A stretch of DNA of 58,068 nucleotides from Candidatus Zixiibacteriota bacterium (GCA_020348065.1 CP070742.1:3019305-3077372); one strand, 5' to 3'. Positions 8,249 to 17,204 are shown, counted from the first letter of the stretch. The notes: generated from the sequence alone by a model not told the origin. Translations and numbers: made by a program.

Positions 8249-8388
8249 AAAAATTTATACTTGCACCCAAACGGGGATTCTGTACTCCCGGCCTTTGCTT
8301 TTTTTGTCCACAATCCTTAATCGCTTAAAATTACTTAAAACATTTTCGGCACAACCATACCACATTACAAACTCATTCTATCTAATTA

Positions 8389-11300
8389 TCAGCTTCTTTT
8401 AAATATATATTTCAAGAGTTTCCCAACGTCGTGTTGAGCAAGGTATAAACAAGGCAATAATATCAGCGTAAGGGGCGTAGCGAACAAGATCCCATAACCC
8501 AAAGCCAGAGCCATCGGCGAAATAAAGGGATCCGATCCGCCGAGACCGTAGGCCAGAGGCAAAACGCCGGCAACCGTTGTAATCGATGTCAGGATTATCG
8601 GTCGTAAACGCGTAGCTGTACCGTCAGCTACAATCACTAATAACCTTGATTCAGGCTCCCCTTTGCGCCGCTCATTTATATAATTTACCAGAATGAGAGA
8701 ATCGTTAACCACCACTCCCATCAATCCGATAACTCCCATCATTGACATAAATCCTAAAGGTTCAGCGTGCATTGCGAAAGCGCCGATCACTCCTATCATG
8801 CCGAACGGAATGGCTACCATAACCAAAAGCGGCTGAGTTAATGAATTAAACAACAGCACTAAAATAAAATAAATTCCTATTGCGGCGATAATCATTGTAA
8901 AACCCAGGTTTATTACGGAGTCCTGAGTTTCTTCCGCTTCGCCACCAATAACAAACTTCATCCCGGGATAGTCTTTAAGATCAAAATTATTGATTGTAGC
9001 CATAGTTGCTTCAAGAGGCGTTATACCACCTTCTGCCAAATCTGCAGTAATGGCAACAGATCGCTCATTATCGTAGTGAAAATATCTGGAGGGACCGGGA
9101 CCGATCTCGAAGCGGGCAACGTTTTTCAGGGGAATTAACCTGTTTCGCTTATTGGGTATTTTCAAATCTCCCAGATACCCGGGCCTTTTTCGCTCGCTCT
9201 CTTCCAGAATAACCCGGAACCCGACATCCTCGTCTCCATAACGGACCCTGGTGACAACCTGGCCGTCATACGCAAGACGCACGGTCTGCGCGATATCGGC
9301 AACCGTAAGTTCCAACTCGGCCAGCCTGGGATAATTTATTATAATCTCGACCTGTTCTTTACCGAGTTTGTCGTCACGATCAATATCCGATACGCCATCT
9401 ATAGATGCCAGGTAGGATGTTATTGAATCGGCAAGATTAGTTCTCACATCATCGTCGGTTCCGACTACACGTATCGCAATGGGTCTTCCGACGGGAGGAC
9501 CGCCCTCTTCGATTATATATCGTATAGCATCGAATCCCGTCAGTTTATCGGTTTCTGCTCTTAAGCCCTCGACAATATTCTCCGCGCTTCTGTCACGTTC
9601 TGAGTAGGGTGTAAGAGTAGTGAAAATTAGAGCCCAATTTTCGCTTTCGCCCGGGGGAGTGACACCACCGAGGCCGCCCCCCTGGCTTCCTACAAGGGTC
9701 CAGTATGAATCCAGTTCATTTTCAGGCAGCGCGCTTATCATTTTTTCGATTTCCTTTACCTTGTCGGAGGTTGCGTCAAGGGAGGAACCGGTCGGGAGCT
9801 CTATGGTAACAAAAAACGAATCGGAAACGTTACCGGGGAAAAGTATAAATTTCATATGATTTTTCGCATAGAATATCGCTCCCACAAGTAAACCCAGAAA
9901 TACGAAAACGACGATATAGCGAAAAATTAAAACACTTTTTATAAAGTGCCTGAATTTGATTCTTACCTTTTTAAACCAATTGTATTCCGATGACCTCCTT
10001 TCGCCCCTGGCACCCTTTTTTAACAATCTTCTGGCCCTGTTTTGCATTCCTGTCATAATATGCGATGGCAATATTGTCATAGCCTCGCCATAGGAGACTA
10101 AAAGCGCCAGAATGATAACCAGCGGTATGGAAAAAACAAATTTCCCCATCATCCCGGTCATAAAGAACATCGTCCCGAAAGCGAGCGCGGTTGTTAAGAT
10201 TGTAGCGGTCACCGGACGTAATACTCCATATGCCCCATCAACTGCGGCGTCAATTGGCGGTTTTCCCATCTCTTGATGTCTATGTATATTTTCAGCAATT
10301 ACTATGGCGTCATCAACAATCAATCCAACTATTATAACCATACCGATAAGCGACACCAACTCTATATGAACATCAAAAAACGGAGCCAGGAAAACAACGC
10401 CCATAACCGTTAACGGGATTCCCATAGCTACCCAGAAGGCCGTTCGGAAATTTAGAAATATTAATAATACAATACACACCAGCCCCAATCCAATAAAGGC
10501 GTTATTTGCCATAATGCCAAGACGATTTCTCACGAAACGCGACTGGTCGGACGAATACATCAGCTTCACTTCGGCAGGCATATTTTCTTTTTCAGTCTCA
10601 ACAAGTTTCCTGACGGCATCAACCACCCTGATAATATCAGCGCTGCCTTTTTTATAAACCGTAAACGCGATAACCGGCTCGCCGTTCATATGAAAGCGAG
10701 TTTTCTCAGGCTCAAAACCGTCCTCGATATCTGCGACATCTTTAATTTTAATATGCCGCCCTTCAAAGGTCGACCGGACAATTACCTCCCCCGCTTCTCG
10801 AGGTTCTCTAAACTGAGCCATCGTGACTATATTTTTGTCGCTGGTATAGGATTCAAATGAACCACCGGTGGCCTGAATATTCCGAGCCTTTATAGCCGCA
10901 ACGAATTCTCGTAGTGGTATTTGATATTCTTCAATTGCCTTTTTCGAAACTTCGACTTTAATTTCACGATCGAGAAAACCAGTCTTGCTTATTTTTGAAA
11001 CGCCTTTAACGTTTTCAAGTTTCTTCTCAAATTGTTTTGCCAGTTCACGCAGCTCGCTGTAGGGGATATCGCCGCCAATGCCAACCCAGAGAACTTCGAA
11101 ATTTTCGGATTTAATTTCAAATATATATGGAGCTTCCGTAACTTCGGTCGGTAGGTCGGTAACGCGATTTATGGCGTCTCTTATATCTCTTTTTACTTTC
11201 TCCTTATCGCTTTCATCCGGATCGATCTTAATATTAACCACCGAAATGTTCTCAAGAGATGTTGATGTCATTTCGTCGATACCATCGACATTCTTTAACT

Positions 11301-11511
11301 CATCTTCAAGCTTATTGGTGACATTAAGCTCCACATCCTCCGGGGATGCTCCGGGGTAGCGTGTGGTGATTATTAATTCGTCAAGATCGACATTCGGCCA
11401 GGCGTCTCTTTTTATCCTCATCGCCGAGGAAATTCCAAGTATAAGTATCATAACAATTAACAGGTTTGCCAGGAGGTGGCGTTCGACAAAAAAGCGTATG
11501 ATGCTTTTCAT
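8389..11511 (-). CDS. RND-superfamily efflux pump inner-membrane subunit (AcrB/MdtC-like)
   Basis: A full-length 1040-residue RND transporter with the usual two-fold plan: TM1 at about 12-30, a large periplasmic loop, TM2-7, a second periplasmic loop from about 570, and TM8-12. The proton-relay block in TM4 reads GLIVDDAIVIAENIHRH (about residue 400), with the paired Asp. In TM10 the usual Lys is replaced in GLMGVVVNDSLILV. It should drive export of lipophilic compounds with proton force. It is the last gene of a minus-strand operon behind a TolC-type channel (30 nt) and a crotonase-like protein. No membrane-fusion adaptor is encoded here, which is unusual. AGAGGA before the ATG supports the start. 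The family is certain; the substrate is unknown. Confidence 0.93.
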   Translation of the reverse strand: MKSIIRFFVERHLLANLLIVMILILGISSAMRIKRDAWPNVDLDELIITTRYPGASPEDVELNVTNKLEDELKNVDGIDEMTSTSLENISVVNIKIDPDESDKEKVKRDIRDAINRVTDLPTEVTEAPYIFEIKSENFEVLWVGIGGDIPYSELRELAKQFEKKLENVKGVSKISKTGFLDREIKVEVSKKAIEEYQIPLREFVAAIKARNIQATGGSFESYTSDKNIVTMAQFREPREAGEVIVRSTFEGRHIKIKDVADIEDGFEPEKTRFHMNGEPVIAFTVYKKGSADIIRVVDAVRKLVETEKENMPAEVKLMYSSDQSRFVRNRLGIMANNAFIGLGLVCIVLLIFLNFRTAFWVAMGIPLTVMGVVFLAPFFDVHIELVSLIGMVIIVGLIVDDAIVIAENIHRHQEMGKPPIDAAVDGAYGVLRPVTATILTTALAFGTMFFMTGMMGKFVFSIPLVIILALLVSYGEAMTILPSHIMTGMQNRARRLLKKGARGERRSSEYNWFKKVRIKFRHFIKSVLIFRYIVVFVFLGLLVGAIFYAKNHMKFILFPGNVSDSFFVTIELPTGSSLDATSDKVKEIEKMISALPENELDSYWTLVGSQGGGLGGVTPPGESENWALIFTTLTPYSERDRSAENIVEGLRAETDKLTGFDAIRYIIEEGGPPVGRPIAIRVVGTDDDVRTNLADSITSYLASIDGVSDIDRDDKLGKEQVEIIINYPRLAELELTVADIAQTVRLAYDGQVVTRVRYGDEDVGFRVILEESERKRPGYLGDLKIPNKRNRLIPLKNVARFEIGPGPSRYFHYDNERSVAITADLAEGGITPLEATMATINNFDLKDYPGMKFVIGGEAEETQDSVINLGFTMIIAAIGIYFILVLLFNSLTQPLLVMVAIPFGMIGVIGAFAMHAEPLGFMSMMGVIGLMGVVVNDSLILVNYINERRKGEPESRLLVIVADGTATRLRPIILTSITTVAGVLPLAYGLGGSDPFISPMALALGYGILFATPLTLILLPCLYLAQHDVGKLLKYIFKRS

Positions 11512-11541
11512 TCTAGTCCTCTTATTCTTTGTCTAAAAACG

Positions 11542-12963
11542 CTACTTTAATATAGCGTCGGTTAAAGCCAGATACCTTAGGTATAGCTGATGGTACGTTA
11601 GAGCGTTAACCGCATAGTTCAGTTTGGCGTTTTGTTCGCCATCCTGACTCTGTATAACAAAAGTCAAGTCGCTTCGCCCGCGATTGTAAAGTTTCAATTC
11701 CTCGACCGTTTTGGATCTGGCCGATTCTATCTGCTCTAAGTTAAGTTCCAATATATTTTCCATTTCGGTTATTTGAATATAGAGATTGGTTAACGCCGCA
11801 ACGAGGCCGAGCGTAATCTCCTCTCTTTGCATTTCAAGCTGCCTGATCTGCAAATCCGTCCTTGATATATTATATTTCGCTGTTCGTCTTTCGAGCGGCA
11901 GGCTAAATTGTAAACCTCCAATAAAATCCGGCTTATCCAATCCCAGTGCATTGCCGAATCCTTTATCCGCTTTTTTTAAATTGAATTGAGCCAATATAGA
12001 AAGACTCGGTTCCATTGTCTCCTCGAATCCCAGACGAGAATATTCAAGTTGCCTAACACGCGTATTTATTGCAGCAATCAGTCTGGATTTTTGCTTTAGA
12101 TCAGATATTATCTCTTCAAGTAATGGAAGAACTTCGAACTTATATAAATTATGCTCCGGCTTTAAATCATAGAGAGAATTGTTTTGAGTCAGGACTGCCA
12201 GTTCGGCCTGCAATCCTTTAAATCGAGATTCGCCTAAAACCAGATTCTGTTTGGCTATCGCAACCGCGTCCTCGGCCCTTAACAAATCGACCTCATCGAT
12301 TAAATTTGCCTCTCTTTTCTTTGTAGCGTTAACCAGTGCCTCTTCGCTGAGTTTTAATCGCTCTAAAATAATATTGTTCTGTTCATGAAGGTAAACCCAT
12401 TCCAGGAATTTCGCGGCGGATTCCGCTAAAAATCCCTCTTGATTTTCCAGGGCCTGGATTCCCGCAAAATCAATGTCATATTGTTTTAGATTATATTGGA
12501 GCCGGTTTAAAAATCCGGCCTTATTCTGAAGCAGTGGATGCGCATATGAAACAGAAAACTGATTTTGATAATATGAATCGGGTATTCCCAGCATTGGATC
12601 TACTTTCAAATTTACGCGATTAAATGTCAGGGAGGTGTTCAGGAAACCTCCTGTCCTCCAGAACAATCTATCAACGCTTCCGGTTAACGAAAGCGCATCA
12701 GTCCTTTCGGGGCCGAAAATGGCGATCGCGGGCTCCTCATGTGAAAAGATTGCGGATGAGTTGATATTCCAATCCTGGCCGCCGGTGAGACTTTGCTTAT
12801 TTTTTTCTTCGATTCGGGCGGTTAAATTCTCCTTTTCAAACAATGGATGTACACGTTTTAACATCGTAAGGAACTCTTCCTGAGTTATGGTCTGGGTTAA
12901 ACCTGCTGAGGTAATATTGATTAAAACAGCTGGAATAATATAAGTTAGAGAAGCCAATTTCAT
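11542..12963 (-). CDS. TolC-type outer-membrane efflux channel
   Basis: A 473-residue protein with an N-terminal signal peptide (about 1-22) and two long alpha-helical halves typical of outer-membrane efflux proteins. Examples are the heptad-rich stretches around 175-260 and 365-470 (EEALVNATKKREANLIDEVD, EITLGLVAALTNLYIQITEM), with beta-strand segments between. The protein should form a trimeric channel and partner the RND pump encoded 30 nt downstream. GGGAGAGTTATC before the ATG is a good ribosome site. Divergent TolC homologues are often recognisable only by this pattern; the clear helical repeats and the RND neighbour make the call safe. Confidence 0.85.
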   Translation of the reverse strand: MKLASLTYIIPAVLINITSAGLTQTITQEEFLTMLKRVHPLFEKENLTARIEEKNKQSLTGGQDWNINSSAIFSHEEPAIAIFGPERTDALSLTGSVDRLFWRTGGFLNTSLTFNRVNLKVDPMLGIPDSYYQNQFSVSYAHPLLQNKAGFLNRLQYNLKQYDIDFAGIQALENQEGFLAESAAKFLEWVYLHEQNNIILERLKLSEEALVNATKKREANLIDEVDLLRAEDAVAIAKQNLVLGESRFKGLQAELAVLTQNNSLYDLKPEHNLYKFEVLPLLEEIISDLKQKSRLIAAINTRVRQLEYSRLGFEETMEPSLSILAQFNLKKADKGFGNALGLDKPDFIGGLQFSLPLERRTAKYNISRTDLQIRQLEMQREEITLGLVAALTNLYIQITEMENILELNLEQIESARSKTVEELKLYNRGRSDLTFVIQSQDGEQNAKLNYAVNALTYHQLYLRYLALTDAILK

Positions 12964-13006
12964 GATAACTCTCCCGCTATTTTATTTTAAAAAAACTTTT
13001 TAATTA

Positions 13007-13816
13007 TTAATCTGATGGTAGATGGATTTGATAGATGTTGGTTAGCTCCGATTCAATCTTGAAAAACGCCTCTAATTCCTTGATATTAAACTCAAGCAGT
13101 TTCTTTGTGGATGCCAGAACATCAGATGGAATAACTGTATATCTTTTCGCTATTTCTAAACACTTTTTTTCAAATTCATCGGTTTTGACTATCTCATCCA
13201 CCAATCCCAGACGTTTGGCCTCAGTCGCCTGAAGCGGTTCTCCATTAAAAAGAATTTTTTTTGCTCTGGATAGTCCAACATACTTCGGCAGGATATAACC
13301 CAAACCTCCCCGTGGCGGCAGACCGTATTTGATGTGCGGAAAGGAAAATACCGTATCTTCACTGACGATTCTATAGTCGGCAACAAGAATAGCGCCTAAG
13401 AAATCGGTAACTACTGAACCCTGCAATGCGGATATAACGAACTTGTTAAAGCGAAGCATCTTTATTATGATCTGATTCAACATGCTATCGACTCGTGCTA
13501 CTGCCATTGCGGGATCGGTAATTCCATAGAAATCATATGAATCCGTTTCATCACACAAACCGATTATGCAACTCCAATATTGATGATTTTTCTCTTCACC
13601 CAAAATGGAATGATTGCTTTTCATTAATAGTACTTTTATCTCGGGCGATTCTGAGGCAATATTAATTCTCTCCGTGAGCATTGACTGAAGGGAAGAATCT
13701 ACAGACATTTCAAATACTTTGTCTTTGAAATGGATTACGCCGACACCCGAATCAATGTAGCTGTCCAGTGCTTCGCTCTGAAAATCAAATGCCTTTTTAT
13801 TCGATCCATTAACCAT
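13007..13816 (-). CDS. Enoyl-CoA hydratase/isomerase (crotonase) family protein
   Basis: A 269-residue crotonase-fold protein. The segment SALQGSVVTDFLGAILVADYRIV (around residues 128-150) corresponds to the oxyanion-hole block, and SFPHIKYGLPPRGGLGYILP to the second active-site block, with GEPLQATEAKRLGLVDEIV after it. The usual catalytic Glu pair is not obvious, because Pro-Pro-Arg-Gly-Gly occupies the second position; this resembles polyketide-type or decarboxylating crotonases more than beta-oxidation hydratases. It is the first gene of the operon with TolC (43 nt) and RND, and it carries no signal peptide, so it acts in the cytoplasm. A crotonase leading an efflux operon suggests the pump exports, or responds to, an acyl-type metabolite; that is inference. 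Confidence 0.82.
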   Translation of the reverse strand: MVNGSNKKAFDFQSEALDSYIDSGVGVIHFKDKVFEMSVDSSLQSMLTERINIASESPEIKVLLMKSNHSILGEEKNHQYWSCIIGLCDETDSYDFYGITDPAMAVARVDSMLNQIIIKMLRFNKFVISALQGSVVTDFLGAILVADYRIVSEDTVFSFPHIKYGLPPRGGLGYILPKYVGLSRAKKILFNGEPLQATEAKRLGLVDEIVKTDEFEKKCLEIAKRYTVIPSDVLASTKKLLEFNIKELEAFFKIESELTNIYQIHLPSD

Positions 13817-13856
13817 GGCCTAAAACCTCGCTAAATTACTTAGATTTTAAAAGTCA

Positions 13857-13908
13857 TATGGGGCTTTTTTCGGTGTTGCGGTAAACTCTGTCGGCATAAA
13901 GCCCCATA
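13857..13908. repeat. Inverted repeat upstream of the crotonase-TolC-RND operon
   Basis: TATGGGGCTTT (13857-13867) and AAAGCCCCATA (13898-13908) form an 11-bp perfect inverted repeat around a 30-nt loop, about 40 nt upstream of the crotonase start. It could be an operator, a leader hairpin, or a terminator left from an earlier insertion. Nothing in the sequence decides between these. Confidence 0.45.
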
Positions 13909-14025
13909 CGTCTAATACGGTAATATTTATTCAATAAAAACCTGGAGGGCAAGCCTTTTTTAATCGGTGGGAATATCAAGTATAATGCGATCCATTAATC
14001 CTTAAAATTCGGTTCCAATTACTTG

Positions 14026-14115
14026 ATAAAAATCCGTCATAATTTCATCACACCGTAAGTTAAGTCATTGCGGGACGATGGGGGAATGGGATTCGATTCC
14101 CCTCCACTCACCTCC
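14026..14115 (+). repeat. Integrase tail plus tmRNA-type 3' end (dispersed element copy)
   Basis: The frame reads IRHNFITP and a stop (to about 14056). Then come GTTAAGTCATTGCGGGA, GGGGAATGGG and ATTCGATTCCCCTCCACTCA (14091-14110). The T stem GGGA/TCCC around TTCGAT is intact, and the acceptor side is slightly mutated (CTCCACTCACC). It is the same architecture as 8111-8248, in the same orientation, so the efflux operon lies between two direct copies. Confidence 0.55.
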
Positions 14116-14224
14116 AATTAGGCCACTCATTACAATTCAACAACTTACAGGCCGGACGGGGCGTTTAGCACCCCCACCACTGTCTTTGTAAATCTATATC
14201 CCCTAATAACGCTGAATATCGTAA

Positions 14225-14305
14225 CACGGGTTTGGACACAATCTGGTCACCTATGAAAAGGCCGCAGTGAAATCGAGTGAGCGACTATGCTTAAAGGGCG
14301 AGTAA
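14225..14305 (+). pseudogene. Integrase C-terminal tail remnant (FGHNLVTYEKAAVK)
   Basis: The frame HGFGHNLVTYEKAAVK continues to SSERLCLKGE and a TAA at 14303-14305. The core HNLVTYEKAAVK is identical to a peptide encoded on the opposite strand at about 16100-16140. The two copies therefore flank the ankyrin gene as an inverted pair. No upstream integrase domain remains. Confidence 0.45.
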
Positions 14306-14377
14306 TGAGGCGATAATCATTGACGGATTGGCTCTCATCGGTTATATACCGGTGAAAGGGTAGTGGAGCCGAATACA

Positions 14378-15964
14378 GTGAAAGAAACGATTCTTATCAT
14401 CAGTTTGTTGCTGGTGACAGCAATACCAATAAACGCCCAGAAAGAGAGCGTTCAGGACAGACAGAAAATCAAAGATGATCTCTTTTCGGCAGCTGAAAAT
14501 GGGGACTTCAAGACTCTTAGGGAACTGCTGACGAAATATCCCGACATGAAGGATGTCAAAATAAATGGCGGTTGGACCCTGCTTCACATAGCCCTGAGTA
14601 GTAGGGAAACGGTCGAATACCTGATCAAAATCGGGGCGGATATAGAAGCTAAGAGCGGCGCTCTTTGGACTCCTCTTCACAGACAGGCTTACGCCGGGCA
14701 CAAGGACGGAGTGGAACTCCTTCTTGAGTACGGGGCGGACATTGAAGCCAAAACTTCCTTCGGCATCACCCCTCTTATGAGTACTATCCGTTGGGATCGG
14801 GTTGAAGTAACAAGACTCTTGCTTCATAAGGGAGCGAAGGTCGATCCCGTAACCGAACTGGGACGAACTCCACTGATCATCAGCGCCATCGAAGGCAATT
14901 CAGAAATGGCCATGCTTTTCCTGGAAAACGATGCGGACATGAGCATCAAGGACAATAACTATAAAATGACGGCGCTGCACTTCGCCGCCTTGTTTGGTCA
15001 ACTTGATATTGTCGAGGCGCTGTTGAATAACGGTGCAGATGTAAATGAAACGGATGCGGCCGGGAAAACGCCCCTCGATTACGCTAACAAATACGGTCAC
15101 GAAAAGGTGGCGAAACTGTTAAAATCCTCGGGAGCCGAGGGGGAAATCGACTCAACACATTTCGGATTTTCTCCTTACCTTACAAAAGCCTTGAAAGAAG
15201 GCGAGGCTTATGCCTGGTATATGGGTGATGCCGGTTATGCCGTAAAAACGAAAAACCGCTTCCTGCTGTTCAACTACAGCTACAACTCCGGTGCCGGTCT
15301 CCCGGTGGACCCTCGCCTGGCCAATGGGCGTATCAATCTCAGCGAGATCGCCGATTGCCACACCATTGTTTTTGCCGGGAGCCCGCATCACCGGAATCAC
15401 CATCCCGAGCAATACAATATCTGGCAGAAAATCCACCAGGACATCTCTTTTATCTACAGCTTCAAGGACAAGGTCGGTAGGAATCCCACATACTTCCTGG
15501 ACGTGGAAGGGCCTGAATACATCTATCTGCCCGTCGGGGAGAAAAAGACCATTCAAGGCGTGGAAGTGGAATCCATGCCGGTTTCGGGTTTCGGTCCCCC
15601 GGGATCAGGTTTTCTGGTGAAAACCGACGGCCTGGTGATCTATTACGGTGGTAACCACCTGTTGGGGGATGAATCTGAAAGAGAAGCCTTCCGCAAACCG
15701 ATTGATACACTTCGGGATAGAGGCGTAGAAATCGACATACTGATCCTTCCGGGCAATTTCGTTTTGGGCCGGATCTTTCCGATCAACCTGGAGGGAGTCA
15801 ACTATGCCGTTAAGACGCTCAAACCCAAGGTCTATCTTGCCTCGGGAGACGATTCGACCGAGTTTGTTCTAGTGGAAGTGGCCGCCACTTTAGAGAAATA
15901 TAAAAACCATACCAAGATCTTCTGCCCCGAACACAGAGGAGATATGTTCATATTAGATGATTGA
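14378..15964 (+). CDS. Exported ankyrin-repeat / metallo-beta-lactamase-fold fusion protein
   Basis: 528 residues from a GTG at 14378, chosen because a GGAG site lies 9 nt upstream and the reading then begins with a clean signal peptide (KETILIISLLLVTAIPINAQ). A GTG at 14363 is an alternative. Residues about 35-255 are five to six ankyrin repeats (TPLHRQAYAGHKDGVELLLE, TALHFAALFGQLDIVEALL and others). From about 260 the protein changes to a UlaG-like metallo-beta-lactamase fold: AYAWYMGDAGYAVKTKNRFL, then SPHHRNHHPEQYN, then FLVKTDGLVIYYGGNH. The metal motif H-x-H-x-D-H is only partly preserved (HHRNHH), so catalysis is uncertain. An exported fusion of these two parts is uncommon. The gene stands alone between two inverted integrase-tail remnants. 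Confidence 0.78.
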   Translation: MKETILIISLLLVTAIPINAQKESVQDRQKIKDDLFSAAENGDFKTLRELLTKYPDMKDVKINGGWTLLHIALSSRETVEYLIKIGADIEAKSGALWTPLHRQAYAGHKDGVELLLEYGADIEAKTSFGITPLMSTIRWDRVEVTRLLLHKGAKVDPVTELGRTPLIISAIEGNSEMAMLFLENDADMSIKDNNYKMTALHFAALFGQLDIVEALLNNGADVNETDAAGKTPLDYANKYGHEKVAKLLKSSGAEGEIDSTHFGFSPYLTKALKEGEAYAWYMGDAGYAVKTKNRFLLFNYSYNSGAGLPVDPRLANGRINLSEIADCHTIVFAGSPHHRNHHPEQYNIWQKIHQDISFIYSFKDKVGRNPTYFLDVEGPEYIYLPVGEKKTIQGVEVESMPVSGFGPPGSGFLVKTDGLVIYYGGNHLLGDESEREAFRKPIDTLRDRGVEIDILILPGNFVLGRIFPINLEGVNYAVKTLKPKVYLASGDDSTEFVLVEVAATLEKYKNHTKIFCPEHRGDMFILDD

Positions 15965-16174
15965 GATGACTCCGCGCTGAATTCTGTTCGTTCCGGGATT
16001 CCAACCCTGGAAAAAAGAGAAGCGAGGATTCAACCCCCGCTTATGTGTAGATGGCACTACAATTACTGCGGTCTGCACCTGTCTGTGATCCTTGACCGCG
16101 GCCTTTTCATAGGTGACCAAATTGTGACGGTTTTTGAGATGCACACGGCATTCAAATTGATTAACCTCATCCAT
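15953..16174 (-). pseudogene. Integrase C-terminal tail remnant (KNRHNLVTYEKAAVK)
   Basis: A minus-strand frame containing KNRHNLVTYEKAAVK runs on into a block with GCGGGGGTTGAATCCTCGC (about 16022-16040), which is T-arm-like. Its peptide core is identical to the plus-strand remnant at 14225-14305. It overlaps the last 8 nt of the selenoprotein reading and is not expected to be expressed as such. Confidence 0.4.
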
Positions 16175-16568
16175 ACCATGGCTTTTCGTCTATCTCAACT
16201 TGCAGGCCATCCATCAGCTTGTTTAATCCGCTGAACAGATCGACCACAGCCATTAGCTCAACAATACCCTCGTCATCCAATCCAAGCTTCCGCACCGCGG
16301 AAGTGTGGACGGTGAGTCAGTACCGGCATCCCATGACTGCTGATACAGCGACTGCAACGATTTCCTTGGTGAGCGTATCGAGTTTTCCTGGAGCCTGCAT
16401 GACTGTCTTAATTTTGTTCCAGTTCGCTTCAAGGAAATCCGGTTTTACCGCCATTGCTCTGTACATATTAGGGACGAAATCAATGCCAAGGCTCGATCGG
16501 ATATCTTTATAGATCGCCCTGGTTTTACCGGTTGCCTCGGACTCATCTATCATTCTGACAGAAGCCAC
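16167..16568 (-). CDS. Probable selenoprotein: AhpD-like / carboxymuconolactone decarboxylase family (UGA at 16319-16317)
   Basis: Read to the first stop this is only 83 residues and ends GCRY. Reading the TGA as selenocysteine gives 133 residues: C81-R-Y-U84-L-T-V-H88, an exact match to the C-x-x-C-x-x-x-H active site of AhpD-like proteins. Glu69 lies 12 residues before C81, as in the family. The 49 codons after the TGA continue the helical family fold (SAVRKLGLDDEGIVELMAVV) to a TGA at 16169-16167. A stem-loop fitting a bacterial SECIS follows the UGA (separate entry). AhpD-like proteins with CxxU or UxxC centres are known; they act as thiol-dependent peroxidase or redox proteins. The ATG is 1 nt after the upstream stop, so the gene is translationally coupled. 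A nonsense pseudogene is the alternative; no selABCD genes are in the window to test it. Confidence 0.72.
16282..16308 (-). promoter_or_regulatory. Candidate bacterial SECIS element
   Basis: Twenty nt after the in-frame UGA lies a three-base loop GGU (16296-16294) closed by a perfect 7-bp stem CTTCCGC/GCGGAAG (16303-16297 with 16293-16287). A lower CCA/TGG stem is separated from it by a 2x2 internal loop. Bacterial SECIS elements recognised by SelB lie within the coding region about 16-37 nt after the UGA and have a small loop with G in the first positions. All of these fit. Confidence 0.62.
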
Positions 16569-16569
16569 T

Positions 16570-17112
16570 CTATTCCCCCTTTATTAGACTATAAGACCCG
16601 TCTTTGACCGGCCGCGTATCCCGCGGCGAGAAGAGTGTTATACTCTCCAGCTCCAGTGATATGTTACCGGGAAGGCTGAATCTCGGTTGAATGCTCATAA
16701 TTCCCTCACTATCCAGTCCCTGAACTACCTTGCAAGAGGTTGAGTTAACTGAATCGCTAATAGTCTGTACAGCCGCCTCACATCCCAGAACAATCATTGC
16801 GTCATATTTCTTCGCGTATTTCAAAAGTTTTTTCCGCCGCCTGGAGGTCCACATACATAGAACGAATTGGTGTATCAGCCTGCTCCGGAGGACAGCGGTT
16901 CTGACTCCTTTTTTCTCCAGGCCTGATTTCAACGATTCTATATAACGTTCATAGGAATCGGTCTTCATAAATCTGCGGAAGAGCTCGATATAAGGCTCAT
17001 TGTTTCTCACGGCCGAACTTGCAGCCGGGCAAAATCTGCACGGAACTATCAGAACAGATTCAAATTGGTAATATTCAGAGATATCCTTATACCCCTTGAA
17101 TATAAACGGCAT
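16570..17112 (-). CDS. Cysteine-containing protein of unknown function (possibly related to MTHFR_C-type domains)
   Basis: A 180-residue soluble protein without signal or membrane segments. Notable are a CRFCPA motif near residue 26, HQFVLCMWTSRRRKKLL around 85-100, and the block YDAMIVLGCEAAVQTISDSV followed by a Cys. This pattern (a Cys at the end of a beta-strand, then Ala-x-Gln-Thr) recalls the iron-sulfur/cobalamin-associated C-terminal domain seen beside methylenetetrahydrofolate reductases, but I cannot assign it with confidence. It belongs to the ECF-sigma operon and its stop is adjacent to the ATG of the selenoprotein gene, so the two are tightly coupled. The next gene upstream ends 92 nt away; that gap holds nothing I recognise. 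A thiol- or metal-linked role is inference. Confidence 0.6.
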   Translation of the reverse strand: MPFIFKGYKDISEYYQFESVLIVPCRFCPAASSAVRNNEPYIELFRRFMKTDSYERYIESLKSGLEKKGVRTAVLRSRLIHQFVLCMWTSRRRKKLLKYAKKYDAMIVLGCEAAVQTISDSVNSTSCKVVQGLDSEGIMSIQPRFSLPGNISLELESITLFSPRDTRPVKDGSYSLIKGE

Positions 17113-17204
17113 CTTGCACCTCCCATCTATGGTCCCCGAAGAATCCCTTGCTGAGATCTGGTATGCAATTATTATCAGACTTCAATTCAGTCATCACCGG
17201 TTTC

